In this document: positions 16,863-25,766 of the stretch, piece after piece
Position numbering within the stretch: position 1 is the stretch's first letter
How the letters are laid out: each line of letters begins with the position of its first letter
From: Caballeronia glathei
GTDB lineage: Bacteria; Pseudomonadota; Gammaproteobacteria; Burkholderiales; Burkholderiaceae
Reading direction: 5' to 3'
Assembly (NCBI RefSeq): GCF_000698595.1
Contig: NZ_JFHC01000009.1
Location: 84,926 to 148,925, forward strand
Length of the DNA stretch: 64,000 nt
Translations under genes and position numbers: made by a program
The notes under the pieces: model-generated
Databases searched by the model: none
The model's input: only the letters and a program-made list of their open reading frames with translations
What the model was told of the DNA's origin: nothing

Positions 16863-18344
16863 ATGATGCTCGGTCATCCCATCCTTTTCAAGTCGCTGTG
16901 CTATGTCGACGGCCGCTGGATCCACAGCGACAGCGCCGCCACCGTCGCCGTGCAGAATCCCGCCGACCAGAGCGTGATCGGCCACGTGCCGATGCTGGAG
17001 GCCACGCAGATCGAAGCCGCCGTCGATGCCGCCGAGCGCGCGTTTGGCACGTGGCGCTGGGTGCCGCAGGAAAAGCGCAGCGCGCTGCTCCTGCGCTGGC
17101 ATGAACTGATCCTGCGCCATCAGCACGACCTCGCGGGCATTCTCTCGCTCGAACAGGGCAAGCCGCTCGCCGAAGCGCGCGGCGAGATCGCGTATGCGGC
17201 GAGCTTCGTCGAGTGGTTCGCGAACGAGGCGAAGCGCCTCGCGGGCCGCACCATCCCGACCCACATCAACGGCGCGCATCTTGGCACGGTGATGGAGCCG
17301 GCCGGCGTGGCGGCGCTCATCACGCCCTGGAATTTTCCGGTCGCGATGATCACGCGCAAGGCCGCGGCTGCGATCGCGGCGGGCTGCACGACCGTCATCA
17401 AGCCCGCGCACGAGACGCCGTTCTCCGCGCTCGCGCTCGCGCAGCTCGCGGAAGAAGCGGGCTTCCCGGCGGGTGTATTCAACGTGGTGCTCGGCGAGCC
17501 GCAGATGGCGATGGAGACGCTCGTGCGCGACACCCGCGTGCGCGCCGTGAGCTTTACCGGATCGACGCGCGTGGGCGGGCTCGTCGCGCGCGCGGCGGCC
17601 GAGTCGGGCATCAAGAAGCTCGCGCTCGAACTGGGCGGCAACGCGCCGTTCATCGTGACCGCGGACGCCGATCTCGACGACGCCGTGCGCATTGCGGTGG
17701 GCGCGAAGTTCCAGACCTCGGGGCAGGACTGCTGCGCGGCCAATCGCATCCTGGTCGCCGCGCCGCTGTACGAGCGTTTCGTCGCGCAATACAGTGAAGC
17801 GGTGAGGCGGCTCAAGGTCGGTCCCGCGTTCGATGCGAACGTCGATGTCGGGCCGCTCATGCATCAGGCCGCGTTCGATGCGACCGCCGCCCGCGTGGAG
17901 GACGCGAGGGCAAAGGGGGCGCGCATCACGGTGGGCGGCAGGCAGCACGCGCTCGGCGGATGGTTTTTCGAACCGACGGTCGTGGCGGATGCCAAACCGG
18001 GCATGCGCATTTACGACGAGGAGAATTTCGCGCCCATATCGGCCATTTCGTCATTCGAAACAATCGATGAAGTCGTGGCGCTCGCCAACGACACCGAATA
18101 CGGCCTCGCGGCCTACGTATGCGCGCAGCGCGTCGACACGATCTTCCAGCTCGTGAGAAGGCTCGATTTCGCGATGGTGTCGGTGAACGGCGTCAAGTTC
18201 ACGGGCGCGCCGGTTCCGTTCGGCGGCATGAAGGCATCGGGCCTCGGCCGCGAAGGCGGCGCGGAAGGCTTCGAGCCGTTCGTCGAAACCAAATACTTCT
18301 GCCTCGGCAATCTGGGCCTTCCGCTCGCCAGCGCCGCGGCTTAA
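16863..18344 (+). CDS. doeC: L-aspartate-semialdehyde dehydrogenase DoeC
   Basis: A 493-residue NAD(P)-dependent aldehyde dehydrogenase of the succinate-semialdehyde dehydrogenase type. In the doe pathway it oxidises aspartate semialdehyde to aspartate. The general base Glu lies in LELGGNAP and the nucleophilic cysteine in GQDCCAANR; the second Cys next to it is common in this subgroup. AGGAGG stands 5 bases before the ATG. By sequence alone it would be annotated as GabD-like; the doeD neighbour decides the name. Confidence 0.85.
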   Translation: MMLGHPILFKSLCYVDGRWIHSDSAATVAVQNPADQSVIGHVPMLEATQIEAAVDAAERAFGTWRWVPQEKRSALLLRWHELILRHQHDLAGILSLEQGKPLAEARGEIAYAASFVEWFANEAKRLAGRTIPTHINGAHLGTVMEPAGVAALITPWNFPVAMITRKAAAAIAAGCTTVIKPAHETPFSALALAQLAEEAGFPAGVFNVVLGEPQMAMETLVRDTRVRAVSFTGSTRVGGLVARAAAESGIKKLALELGGNAPFIVTADADLDDAVRIAVGAKFQTSGQDCCAANRILVAAPLYERFVAQYSEAVRRLKVGPAFDANVDVGPLMHQAAFDATAARVEDARAKGARITVGGRQHALGGWFFEPTVVADAKPGMRIYDEENFAPISAISSFETIDEVVALANDTEYGLAAYVCAQRVDTIFQLVRRLDFAMVSVNGVKFTGAPVPFGGMKASGLGREGGAEGFEPFVETKYFCLGNLGLPLASAAA

Positions 18345-18371
18345 CCGAAACGAAGCAACAAGGAGAAGCAC

Positions 18372-19769
18372 ATGACCCAACTCGACCAGCTGTTCAACGA
18401 AGACCGCGCGCACTTCATGCACCCGTCCACGCACGCACACGATCACGCGAGCGGCGCGCTGCCGGGCAAGATCGTGACGGGCGCGAAGGGCATCCGCATC
18501 GAAGACCATCAGGGCAAGAGCTACATCGACGCGTTCGCGGGTCTCTATTGCGTGAACATCGGCTATGGCCGCACCGAAGTGGCCGACGCGATCTACGAGC
18601 AGGCGAAGAAGCTCGCGTACTACCACACGTACGTGGGCCATTCGACCGATACGATCATCGAATTGTCGTCGCGCATCATCGACTGGTCGCCGGCGGGCAT
18701 GAAGAAGGTGTACTACGGCATGTCGGGGTCGGATGCCAACGAGACGCAGATCAAGATCGTCTGGTACTACAACAACGTGCTCGGCCGCCCGAACAAGAAG
18801 AAGATCATCTCGCGCCAGCGCGGCTACCACGGCTCGGGCATCGTGACCGGCAGCCTGACGGGCCTGGCGAGCTTTCACCAGAACTTCGACTTGCCGGTCG
18901 ACCGCGTGAAGCATACGGTCTGTCCGCACTGGTATCGCCAGGCGCCTGCCGGCATGAGCGAAACGCAGTTCACCGCGTATTGCGTCGAGGAGCTCGAAAA
19001 GCTGATCGCGCGCGAGGGCGCCGACACCATCGCCGCGTTCATCGCCGAGCCGGTGATGGGCACGGGCGGCATCATCACGCCGCCGGAAGGCTACTGGGCC
19101 GCGATCCAGCAGGTGCTGAAGAAGCACGACATCCTGCTGATCTCCGACGAGGTGGTGTGCGGCTTCGGGCGGCTCGGCTCGAAGATGGGGGCGCAGCACT
19201 ACGGCATCCAGCCGGACCTGATCACCGTCGCGAAGGGCCTGACGAGCGCTTACGCGCCGCTCTCGGGCGTGATCGTCGGCGAGCGGGTGTGGGACGTGAT
19301 CGAGAAGGGCTCGCAGGAATACGGCGCGATGGGCCACGGCTGGACGTATTCGGGCCATCCGATCTGCGCGGCCGCCGCGCTCGCCAATCTGGACATTCTC
19401 GAACGCGAGAACATCGCGCAGAACGCGGGAGAGGTGGGCGGCTATCTGAACGCGCAACTGCACGCGGCGTTCGACGACCATCCGCTCGTCGGTGAAGTGC
19501 GCGGCGCGGGCATGCTCGCGGCGCTCGAATTCATGGCCGACAAGGAAGGCCGCAAGCCCTTCGACGCGGCGCTGAAGGTCGGGCCGAAGGTGTCGGCGGC
19601 GGCGCTCGAGCGCGGCGTGATCGCACGGGCGATGCCGCATGGCGACATCCTCGGCTTCGCGCCGCCGCTCATCACGACGCGCGCCGAAGTGGACGAGATC
19701 GTGAAGATCGTGCGTGCCGCCGTGGACGACGTGGCGAACCAGGTGATCGGCACGGCAGTGGCCGGCTGA
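18372..19769 (+). CDS. doeD: L-2,4-diaminobutyrate transaminase DoeD
   Basis: A 465-residue class III aminotransferase. The PLP lysine is Lys288 in ITVAKGLTSAYAPLSG, and ISDEVVCGFGRLG carries the PLP ring-stacking Asp region. It removes the 4-amino group of diaminobutyrate and gives aspartate semialdehyde for DoeC. Its ribosome site AAGGAG is 6 bases from the ATG, 27 bases after doeC. A strong terminator follows, so doeD ends the unit. Confidence 0.9.
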   Translation: MTQLDQLFNEDRAHFMHPSTHAHDHASGALPGKIVTGAKGIRIEDHQGKSYIDAFAGLYCVNIGYGRTEVADAIYEQAKKLAYYHTYVGHSTDTIIELSSRIIDWSPAGMKKVYYGMSGSDANETQIKIVWYYNNVLGRPNKKKIISRQRGYHGSGIVTGSLTGLASFHQNFDLPVDRVKHTVCPHWYRQAPAGMSETQFTAYCVEELEKLIAREGADTIAAFIAEPVMGTGGIITPPEGYWAAIQQVLKKHDILLISDEVVCGFGRLGSKMGAQHYGIQPDLITVAKGLTSAYAPLSGVIVGERVWDVIEKGSQEYGAMGHGWTYSGHPICAAAALANLDILERENIAQNAGEVGGYLNAQLHAAFDDHPLVGEVRGAGMLAALEFMADKEGRKPFDAALKVGPKVSAAALERGVIARAMPHGDILGFAPPLITTRAEVDEIVKIVRAAVDDVANQVIGTAVAG

Positions 19770-19793
19770 CGTCGCCGGAAGCGTTTGGTGAAA

Positions 19794-19830
19794 GCAAGAG
19801 CCCGCGTGAAAACGCGGGCTCTTGCGCTTT
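19794..19830 (+). terminator. Rho-independent terminator after doeD
   Basis: A 14-bp perfect stem (GCAAGAGCCCGCGT / ACGCGGGCTCTTGC) closed by a GAAA tetraloop, followed by GCTTT. It ends the enuR-eut-doe region. Confidence 0.9.
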
Positions 19831-19901
19831 CGGCGGGTATGGCGGTTGCCCGGGTCCGGCCAGAGCGGGGCGCTGACGGAAGACGGGCGAAAAAGGCGGA
19901 C

Positions 19902-19930
19902 AAAAAAAAGCGGCCGCATCGAGCGGCCGC
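19902..19930 (-). terminator. Rho-independent terminator directly after pqqA
   Basis: On the minus strand an 8-bp stem GCGGCCGC / GCGGCCGC with a TCGAT loop is followed by eight T residues. It begins 8 bases after the pqqA stop codon, so pqqA is a monocistronic transcript. Confidence 0.9.
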
Positions 19931-19937
19931 GATTCGG

Positions 19938-20012
19938 TTAACGCGTGGCGATATACATCGTAATTTCAAAGCCAAAGCGCATATCGGTAAAGCTTGGGGT
20001 TTCCCACTTCAT
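19938..20012 (-). CDS. pqqA: PQQ precursor peptide PqqA (orphan copy)
   Basis: A 24-residue peptide beginning MKWETPSFTDMRFGFE and continuing ITMYIATR. Glu16 and Tyr20 form the ExxxY motif that PqqE cross-links to start pyrroloquinoline quinone synthesis; the N-terminal KWETPSF is the conserved recognition part bound by PqqD. AGGAGG stands 4 bases before the ATG. Normally pqqBCDE follow, but here a terminator follows at once and the neighbours are doeD and a GGDEF/EAL gene. The peptide is intact, so it can act in trans with biosynthetic enzymes encoded elsewhere. Confidence 0.93.
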   Translation of the reverse strand: MKWETPSFTDMRFGFEITMYIATR

Positions 20013-20339
20013 AAAGCCTCCTTTTGCGATGGCCGGCCACACGGGATGCGTGACCGCTGCGCTGTCCCTCTCTGCAAGCGCCGTGCCAAGCAGCGCCGTC
20101 TTTGTTATATCGCTTTGTTCTGTCGACGTGTGTCTATATCCTAGTCCTTCTTTACGAAGTGCATCACTAGAAATTATCCCGACGTTCGTTTACGGGATCT
20201 TACCGCCGTGGCGAACCGCGCGTGCGGCGGTCGTTCATGCCGCGCGCGCCGCCTCGCGGAGCACGTCGGCGGGCCTGTCGGCGTTGCGCGCCGTTCTGTT
20301 TCTGTCGAGCACCGCCATCACCTTGCCGTCGCGGCCTTC
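20013..20339. promoter_or_regulatory. pqqA upstream region with a CTAGT/ACTAG dyad
   Basis: This gap upstream of pqqA holds an inverted pair CTAGT (20141-20145) and ACTAG (20166-20170) beside a TATATCC stretch in an AT-richer island (20095-20190), a plausible activator site and promoter for pqqA. The part nearest the GGDEF/EAL gene (20212-20339) shows only a 27-codon frame without a ribosome site. Confidence 0.45.
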
Positions 20340-23231
20340 TCAGGACGCGCGCCGCTTCGCGCGAAATCCCGAACTCGCGAGACGCAGCGCGAGCGGCGAG
20401 CGCATCAACTGGTCGAGCGGCATCGGCCTCGCGAAGAAATAGCCCTGCGCCTGCGCGGCGCCCATTTCGCGCAACACCGCGAGCGTCGCGCCGTCCTCGA
20501 CGCCTTCCGCCACGAGCGTCAGGTCGAGCGATTCCGCCATGCGCACGATCGCCCGCACGATTGCGCGGCTGCGCGAACTCGCGGTCAGCTCGAAGATGAA
20601 CGACTTGTCGATCTTCAAGCCGCTGAAGCGGTACTGGTGCACATAGCTCAGCGACGAGAAGCCCGAGCCGAAGTCGTCGAGCACGACCGACATGCCGTTG
20701 TCCGCCAGGCGCTGCATCGTGCGCCGCGCGAGATCGGGTTCCGCGACAAGCGCGCCCTCCGTCAACTCCAGGCACACCCGCGACGGCGCGACGCCATGGC
20801 GGCGCAGCAGCGCGAGCACCTCGTCCGCGAATTCGGGGCGCGTCATGCTGTAGCTCGAACAGTTGACGTGCACGGGCGGCCAGACCGCGTACTGCGCGTC
20901 CGACAGGATGACCGCGACGCGCGTGAGCATGTACAGGTCGAGCCGCCCGATGAGCCGCAAGCCCTCCACGGCCGGCAGGAACTCGCCCGGCCCGACGACG
21001 CTGCCGTCCGGCTGCTGCCAGCGGATCAGCGCTTCGAGCGCGACGATCTCGCCCGTCTTCACATCGACGATCGGCTGGAAGTACGGCAGCAGTTCGTCGT
21101 CGCGCTTGAGCGCGTTGCGCAGCGCGCCTTCGCGTTCCACCTGGTCGGACACCTCGCGGCGCAGCTCCTGGTTGAACACGATGAAGCTGTCGCGCCCCGC
21201 GTTCTTCACGCGGTACATCGCGGTATCGGCGTCGCGCAGCAGATCGGCCGGCTCGGTATGGAACTGGCTGTCGGCGCTCACGATGCCGATGCTGCACGAC
21301 GAGAACACCGCGTGCTCGTCGATATGGAACGGCAGGTCGAAGGCCGCCAGCACCTTCTCCGCGATGCCCACCGCCGCGTGCACCGTCGCATTCGGCGAGA
21401 GCACGGCGAACTCGTCGCCGCCCAGGCGCGCGAGCAGGTCGGTTTCGCGCAGGCAGTTGCGCAGCCGCTCGGCCGCCTGCACGAGCAGCAGGTCGCCGTA
21501 GTGATGGCCGAGGCTGTCGTTCACCACCTTGAAGCGGTCGAGATCGATGAACATCACCGACAGCTGCCGCCCGTCCTCGCGATACTCGCGCCACGCCGCC
21601 TGCAGCCGTTGCAGCAACTGGCTGCGATTGGGCAGGCCCGTCAACGCGTCGTGGGAATTTTCGTGCAGGAGGCGCGCGTTCGCGTTGTCGAGCTCGCGCG
21701 TGCGGATCTGCACGCGCGCCTCGAGTTCGAGGTTCGCCGCGTGCAGCGCTTCGGCGGCGCGCCGCCGCGAGAGCGCGGTGTCGATATGGCGCGAGACGAA
21801 CGTGAGCAGTTCCTGGTCGCGCTGCGAATAGCGCACGAGCGGCGAATAGCTCTGCACGGCGAGCACGCCGCGCACGACGTCGCCGTCGAATAGCGGGATG
21901 CCGAGCCACGAGCGCAGCCGCACGCTTTCGTTGCTCCTGTCGATCGCGCCCTTTTCGATCAGGCGCAGCGCCTCGTCGAAATCGATCAGGCACGGACGGC
22001 GCTCGCGGATCACGTACTCGGTGAGGCCGCGCTGGCCGCGCCGCGGCGCAGGCAGTATCTGCAAGATTTCATCGACGTAATACGGAAACGACACTTCCTC
22101 CGTCTCGGTCTCGAACAGTGCGATGTAGAAATTGCGCGCGTACAGCAGTTCCCCGACAATGCCGTGCAGGCTGCCGAAAAACTCCACCATGTCGCCGGGG
22201 CGGCTCGACAGTTCCGCGATCTGAAAAAGCGCGGCCTGCAGATGCTCGGCGCGCTCGCGCTCGGCGATGCCTTCCCGCAGCACCGCGTTCAGTTGCGAAA
22301 GCTCCGACGTGCGGCGCGCGACCTGCTCCTCGAGATCGGCGCGGTGCAGGATCCGGTCGAGCGCCATCGCCACATGGCGCGCGACCACCAGAAAGAGCGC
22401 GCGGTCCTCGGCGCTGTAGACGCGCGAGATGTCGTAGACCTGCATCGCCAGCATGCCGAACACCTCGTCGGAGGCGTTTTTCAGCGGCGCGCCCATCCAG
22501 AACTCGGGGCGGTCGCCGATGCAGAAGAAGCGGCCCTCGGACTCGGCGGCGCGGATGGCCGCGGCGTCGACGAAAAGCGGCTGGGCGCTCGTGAGCACCG
22601 TGGCGGTCATCGAGAGGCGCGCCGGGTTCAGCGTGTCGTAGTTCTCGGCGGCGATGACGTCGGTGTCGATCACGTCGACGTAATACGGATAGGTGATCTT
22701 GCCCGTCTTGCGGTCGTAGAGCGCGAGGTAGAAGTTCTCGGCGTCGATCAGCGTGCCGAGCCGCTCGTGCACGCGCTGCAGGAACGCGGAGCGCTCCGGC
22801 ACCGAACTCGCGAGATAGGCGATTTCATACAGTACGCGCTGCGTGTTCTGCGCGTGCGCGAGCGCGTCGGACTGCACGCGTTCGCCGAGCGACCGGGCGA
22901 GTTCGCGCAGCGTTTGGTCGTGTGCGTGTTCGGCGGGCGCGACGAGCCACCCCAGTACGCTTTCGCCGCGGCCCGTCGGCCACCGGTGCCAGCCGTGCGC
23001 GGCGCACAGCGGCGCGAGGCGCTCGTCGGCGATGCTGCGCGGCCAGTCGAGCGGCGCATCGCCCTGTCCCGCGAGATGCAGTTGCTCGCCCGCGCGATAC
23101 CACGACCACGCGGCCGGGGAGCCGCTGCCGCGCGCCGCGCGCAGCAGGGCGTCGATCGACGGCGCGCTGGCCGCGGCGCTGTCCACATCGTCCGGGTCCG
23201 GCAACGCGTTGTTCATGGGAAAGAAACTCAT
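20340..23231 (-). CDS. Dual GAF, GGDEF and EAL domain protein (c-di-GMP turnover)
   Basis: A 963-residue soluble protein. After a variable N-terminus come two GAF sensor domains (about 120-290 and 330-490), each with an FYxALF/Y-type and FPYYVD-type motif, a short coiled-coil linker, a GGDEF domain (motif at 604-608, RxxD inhibitory site five residues earlier) and an EAL domain (EAL at 733-735). EAL landmarks HVNCSS, LELTEG, DDFGSG, KIDKSF, VAEGVED and QGYFFARP are all kept, so both cyclase and phosphodiesterase activities look possible. The ATG at 23231 follows GGAG. No membrane segment is seen. Confidence 0.93.
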   Translation of the reverse strand: MSFFPMNNALPDPDDVDSAAASAPSIDALLRAARGSGSPAAWSWYRAGEQLHLAGQGDAPLDWPRSIADERLAPLCAAHGWHRWPTGRGESVLGWLVAPAEHAHDQTLRELARSLGERVQSDALAHAQNTQRVLYEIAYLASSVPERSAFLQRVHERLGTLIDAENFYLALYDRKTGKITYPYYVDVIDTDVIAAENYDTLNPARLSMTATVLTSAQPLFVDAAAIRAAESEGRFFCIGDRPEFWMGAPLKNASDEVFGMLAMQVYDISRVYSAEDRALFLVVARHVAMALDRILHRADLEEQVARRTSELSQLNAVLREGIAERERAEHLQAALFQIAELSSRPGDMVEFFGSLHGIVGELLYARNFYIALFETETEEVSFPYYVDEILQILPAPRRGQRGLTEYVIRERRPCLIDFDEALRLIEKGAIDRSNESVRLRSWLGIPLFDGDVVRGVLAVQSYSPLVRYSQRDQELLTFVSRHIDTALSRRRAAEALHAANLELEARVQIRTRELDNANARLLHENSHDALTGLPNRSQLLQRLQAAWREYREDGRQLSVMFIDLDRFKVVNDSLGHHYGDLLLVQAAERLRNCLRETDLLARLGGDEFAVLSPNATVHAAVGIAEKVLAAFDLPFHIDEHAVFSSCSIGIVSADSQFHTEPADLLRDADTAMYRVKNAGRDSFIVFNQELRREVSDQVEREGALRNALKRDDELLPYFQPIVDVKTGEIVALEALIRWQQPDGSVVGPGEFLPAVEGLRLIGRLDLYMLTRVAVILSDAQYAVWPPVHVNCSSYSMTRPEFADEVLALLRRHGVAPSRVCLELTEGALVAEPDLARRTMQRLADNGMSVVLDDFGSGFSSLSYVHQYRFSGLKIDKSFIFELTASSRSRAIVRAIVRMAESLDLTLVAEGVEDGATLAVLREMGAAQAQGYFFARPMPLDQLMRSPLALRLASSGFRAKRRAS

Positions 23232-23488
23232 CGGCACTCCAGGCGAAAGCCAGCCTCATGGCGTGATTCGTTCGGTGCCCGGCGCGGCAGGGGACGCACG
23301 CCCGTCTCTGTTCCCTGCTCGCCCATCAAAGCGCGCGGTTCATCGTCCAGCCTGGCGGGAGCGCAATCGATCGCGGGAGCACGTCGCTCGCGGTTCAATG
23401 TATCCGTGTCATCGTAGTAACGGCATGACAAATGAAGCCTTGAGCGGAATTTGTAAAAAGTTTGAAGGGCGGCCGCGTGAACGCGGCA

Positions 23489-24469
23489 TCACGCGTTTCC
23501 CGATGCGAACCGCTCCCGGTAAGCCTGCGGCGTCACGCCGATCGCGCGCAGAAAGCCGCGCCGCATGGTTTCCTCGGTGCCGAAACCGCAACGCGCGGCG
23601 ATGCGCTTCACCGGCAGTCCCGTATCGCCGAGCAGGCGGCGTGCCGCTTCCAGCCGCAACTGCTCGATCGAGCGCGCCGGCGTGAGTCCCGTCTGTGCAC
23701 GATAGTGGCGCACGAAGCTGCGCTCGCTCATGCCGGCGCGCGCCGCGAGCGCGCCTACCGAGAGGTCCGCCGAGAGATTTTCCGCGATCCACGCGTGCAA
23801 TTCTCCGAAGCGCTCGCAGGCGTTTTGCAGCGACAGCGCGGCGCTGAACTGCGCCTGCCCGCCCGGACGCTTGAGGAAGACGACCAGATGCCGCGCGACA
23901 TCGAGCGCGAGCGCGCGGCCGAGATCCTCTTCGATCAGCGCGAGGGCCAGATCGATGCCCGCCGTGACCCCCGCCGACGTCCACACCGCGCCGTCGCGGA
24001 TGAAGATCGGATCGGGCTCGACGTGCACCGCCGGGTAGCGTTCGGCCAGCTCGGCGCAGCGGGTCCAGTGGGTGACGGCGCGCCGGTCGTCGAGCAGGCC
24101 TGCCGCGGCGATCAGGAACGCGCCAGTGCAGACCGACGCGACCCGCCGCGCGCCCGACGCCTGCGCGCGCACCCACGCGACGAGCGCCGGATCGCGCGAC
24201 GCCTCGTACACCCCCCAGCCGCCCGCGACGACGAGCGTATCGGCGGGTTCGTCCGCGCCCGGCAGCGGCGCCGCGGCGATCCCGAGCCCAGCCGACGTCA
24301 TGACCATGCCGCCGCCCGCCGCGACCACGCGCGGCAGATAGGGCGCGGCGAGCCCACGCGCGATGGCCAGTTCGCTGGCCGAGGCGAACGCCTGCAGCGG
24401 TCCGGCGACGTCGAGCAGCTGCACGTTCGCAAAGGCGAGCACATCGATACGGCGCGGCGCGGTTTTCAT
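23489..24469 (-). CDS. GlxA-family transcriptional regulator (DJ-1/PfpI + AraC HTH)
   Basis: A 326-residue regulator. Residues 1-195 are a DJ-1/PfpI-like domain with SVCTGAFLIAAAGLL around the pseudo-nucleophile cysteine. Residues about 225-322 are an AraC-type DNA-binding domain with two helix-turn-helix units (VGALAARAGMSERSFVRHYR and VKRIAARCGFGTEETMRRGF). It is divergent from the inhA gene, whose product has the same DJ-1 fold, and is probably its regulator. Confidence 0.9.
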   Translation of the reverse strand: MKTAPRRIDVLAFANVQLLDVAGPLQAFASASELAIARGLAAPYLPRVVAAGGGMVMTSAGLGIAAAPLPGADEPADTLVVAGGWGVYEASRDPALVAWVRAQASGARRVASVCTGAFLIAAAGLLDDRRAVTHWTRCAELAERYPAVHVEPDPIFIRDGAVWTSAGVTAGIDLALALIEEDLGRALALDVARHLVVFLKRPGGQAQFSAALSLQNACERFGELHAWIAENLSADLSVGALAARAGMSERSFVRHYRAQTGLTPARSIEQLRLEAARRLLGDTGLPVKRIAARCGFGTEETMRRGFLRAIGVTPQAYRERFASGNA

Positions 24470-24488
24470 GGTATTGGCGTGAAATGTG

Positions 24489-24514
24489 GGCTATGTGTCA
24501 TTTCCGCCATAGCC
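24489..24514. promoter_or_regulatory. Inverted repeat between glxA-type regulator and inhA
   Basis: GGCTATG (24489-24495) and CATAGCC (24508-24514) are perfect 7-bp arms separated by 12 bases in the 99-base divergent promoter region. It is a candidate binding site of the adjacent AraC-type regulator. Confidence 0.55.
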
Positions 24515-24568
24515 TACCGGCGTACGATTTCCCCGTCCATCCCGTTTTCAGCCAAAGAGAGGTTTCAG

Positions 24569-25273
24569 ATGACGCTCCATATCGGCCTGATGTGTTTTCC
24601 GCGTGTCCAGCAGCTCGACATGACGGGCCCCCACGACGTTTTCGCGCAGATTCCCGGCGCCACCACGCATCTGGTCTGGAAGACGCGCACGCAGATCGAA
24701 TCGAGCAGCGGGATGCTGTTGCGGCCCGACACCACTTTCGACGACTGCCCGCCGCTCGACGTGATCTGCGTGCCGGGCGGATCGGGCGTCGGCGAGCTGA
24801 TGGAGGACGACGAAACGCTCGATTTCATCCGCCGCCAGGCGAAGGGCGCGCGATTCGTGACGTCGGTGTGCACGGGCGCGCTCGTGCTCGGCGCGGCGGG
24901 CCTGTTGCGCGGACGCCGCGCGACGACGCACTGGGCCTTTCATTCGCTGCTCTCCGATCTGGGCGCGATTCCCGTGCGCGAGCGCGTCGTGCGCGACGGC
25001 AATCTGCTGACGGGCGGCGGGATCACGGCGGGCATCGACTTCGCGCTGACGCTCGCGGCCGAGCTGGCAGGCGACGAGGAGGCGCAGGCGATCCAGCTGG
25101 AACTCGAGTACGCGCCGGCGCCGCCGTTCGATGCGGGCACGCCCGAGCGCGCGCCGCGGGCGGTCGTCGAGCGGGTGCGCGAGCAGTCCGCGGCGGCGCT
25201 CGCAAAACGCGCGCAGATCGTCGGCCGGGTGGCCGGGCGGCTCGCGATCGGCGAGCCGGGCGGGGCTCAATGA
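24569..25273 (+). CDS. inhA: Isonitrile (isocyanide) hydratase
   Basis: A 234-residue DJ-1/PfpI-family enzyme that hydrates isonitriles to N-formamides. It matches the Pseudomonas enzyme closely in several blocks: QQLDMTGPHDV, FDDCPPLDVICVPGG, VTSVCTGALVLGAAGLLRGR and LLTGGGITAGIDFALTLAAEL. The nucleophile is Cys101 and the essential acid is Asp17, the same numbers as in the characterised protein. GAGAGG lies 6 bases before the ATG. The divergent GlxA-type regulator probably controls it. Confidence 0.9.
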   Translation: MTLHIGLMCFPRVQQLDMTGPHDVFAQIPGATTHLVWKTRTQIESSSGMLLRPDTTFDDCPPLDVICVPGGSGVGELMEDDETLDFIRRQAKGARFVTSVCTGALVLGAAGLLRGRRATTHWAFHSLLSDLGAIPVRERVVRDGNLLTGGGITAGIDFALTLAAELAGDEEAQAIQLELEYAPAPPFDAGTPERAPRAVVERVREQSAAALAKRAQIVGRVAGRLAIGEPGGAQ

Positions 25274-25288
25274 GCGCTCAATGAGCGT

Positions 25289-25723
25289 TCATTGGCGCGG
25301 CGCTTGGCCGAACCGCTTCTGCATGAAAAACCGCGTGCGGCCGGCGAAGAAGTCGTCGAGCTGGCCGAACACGGAGAAGCCGCATCGCTCGTACAGGCGT
25401 CGCGCGCCGGGGTTGAGCGTATCGACCCAGGCCGCGCGGCAGCCGCGCCGGACGGCTTCCTCCTCGGCGGCGGCCAGGGCGCGCGCGCCGAGCCCGTGGC
25501 CGCGTGCGTCGTCGCGGACCCAGAGCCATTTGACGAAAAGCCAGTCCCATGCCGTGAAGCCGGCCAGGCCGCCGACGAGCTCGTCGCCGCGATAGAGCGA
25601 CACCGCGAGGTCGCGCTGGCTCGACGGGCCGAACTCGGCGGCATTGAAGCCGGCGAGCCCGCCGCGCACCTCCGCCTCGAACTCCTCGTCGATCCAGTCC
25701 GCGACTTCGATCGTGACGTCCAT
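25289..25723 (-). CDS. GNAT-family N-acetyltransferase
   Basis: A 144-residue acetyl-CoA-dependent acetyltransferase. Motif A with the pyrophosphate loop reads VRDDARGHGLGARALAAAE, and the C-terminal ARRLYERCGFSVFGQLDDF is typical. The substrate is unknown. It is convergent with inhA (15-base gap) and lies just downstream of the solute-binding protein gene on the same strand. Confidence 0.88.
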   Translation of the reverse strand: MDVTIEVADWIDEEFEAEVRGGLAGFNAAEFGPSSQRDLAVSLYRGDELVGGLAGFTAWDWLFVKWLWVRDDARGHGLGARALAAAEEEAVRRGCRAAWVDTLNPGARRLYERCGFSVFGQLDDFFAGRTRFFMQKRFGQAPRQ

Positions 25724-25766
25724 GCGACCGCCGGTAAAAGTCAGCCCGCGAGGTCAGCCCGCGAGG

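Noticed and set aside
18051..19919. Long leftward frame opposite doeC-doeD, reaching the pqqA terminator
   Set aside because: Compositional shadow without motifs; it would also read through two strong terminators.
20212..20339. 27-codon frame MAVLDRNRTARNADRP after the GGDEF/EAL gene
   Set aside because: No Shine-Dalgarno sequence and no homologue I recognise; could be a gene end left by deletion but cannot be supported.
19945..20442. Rightward 165-codon frame over the pqqA region
   Set aside because: It is antisense to pqqA and the GGDEF/EAL end, has no ribosome site, and shows no recognisable domain.
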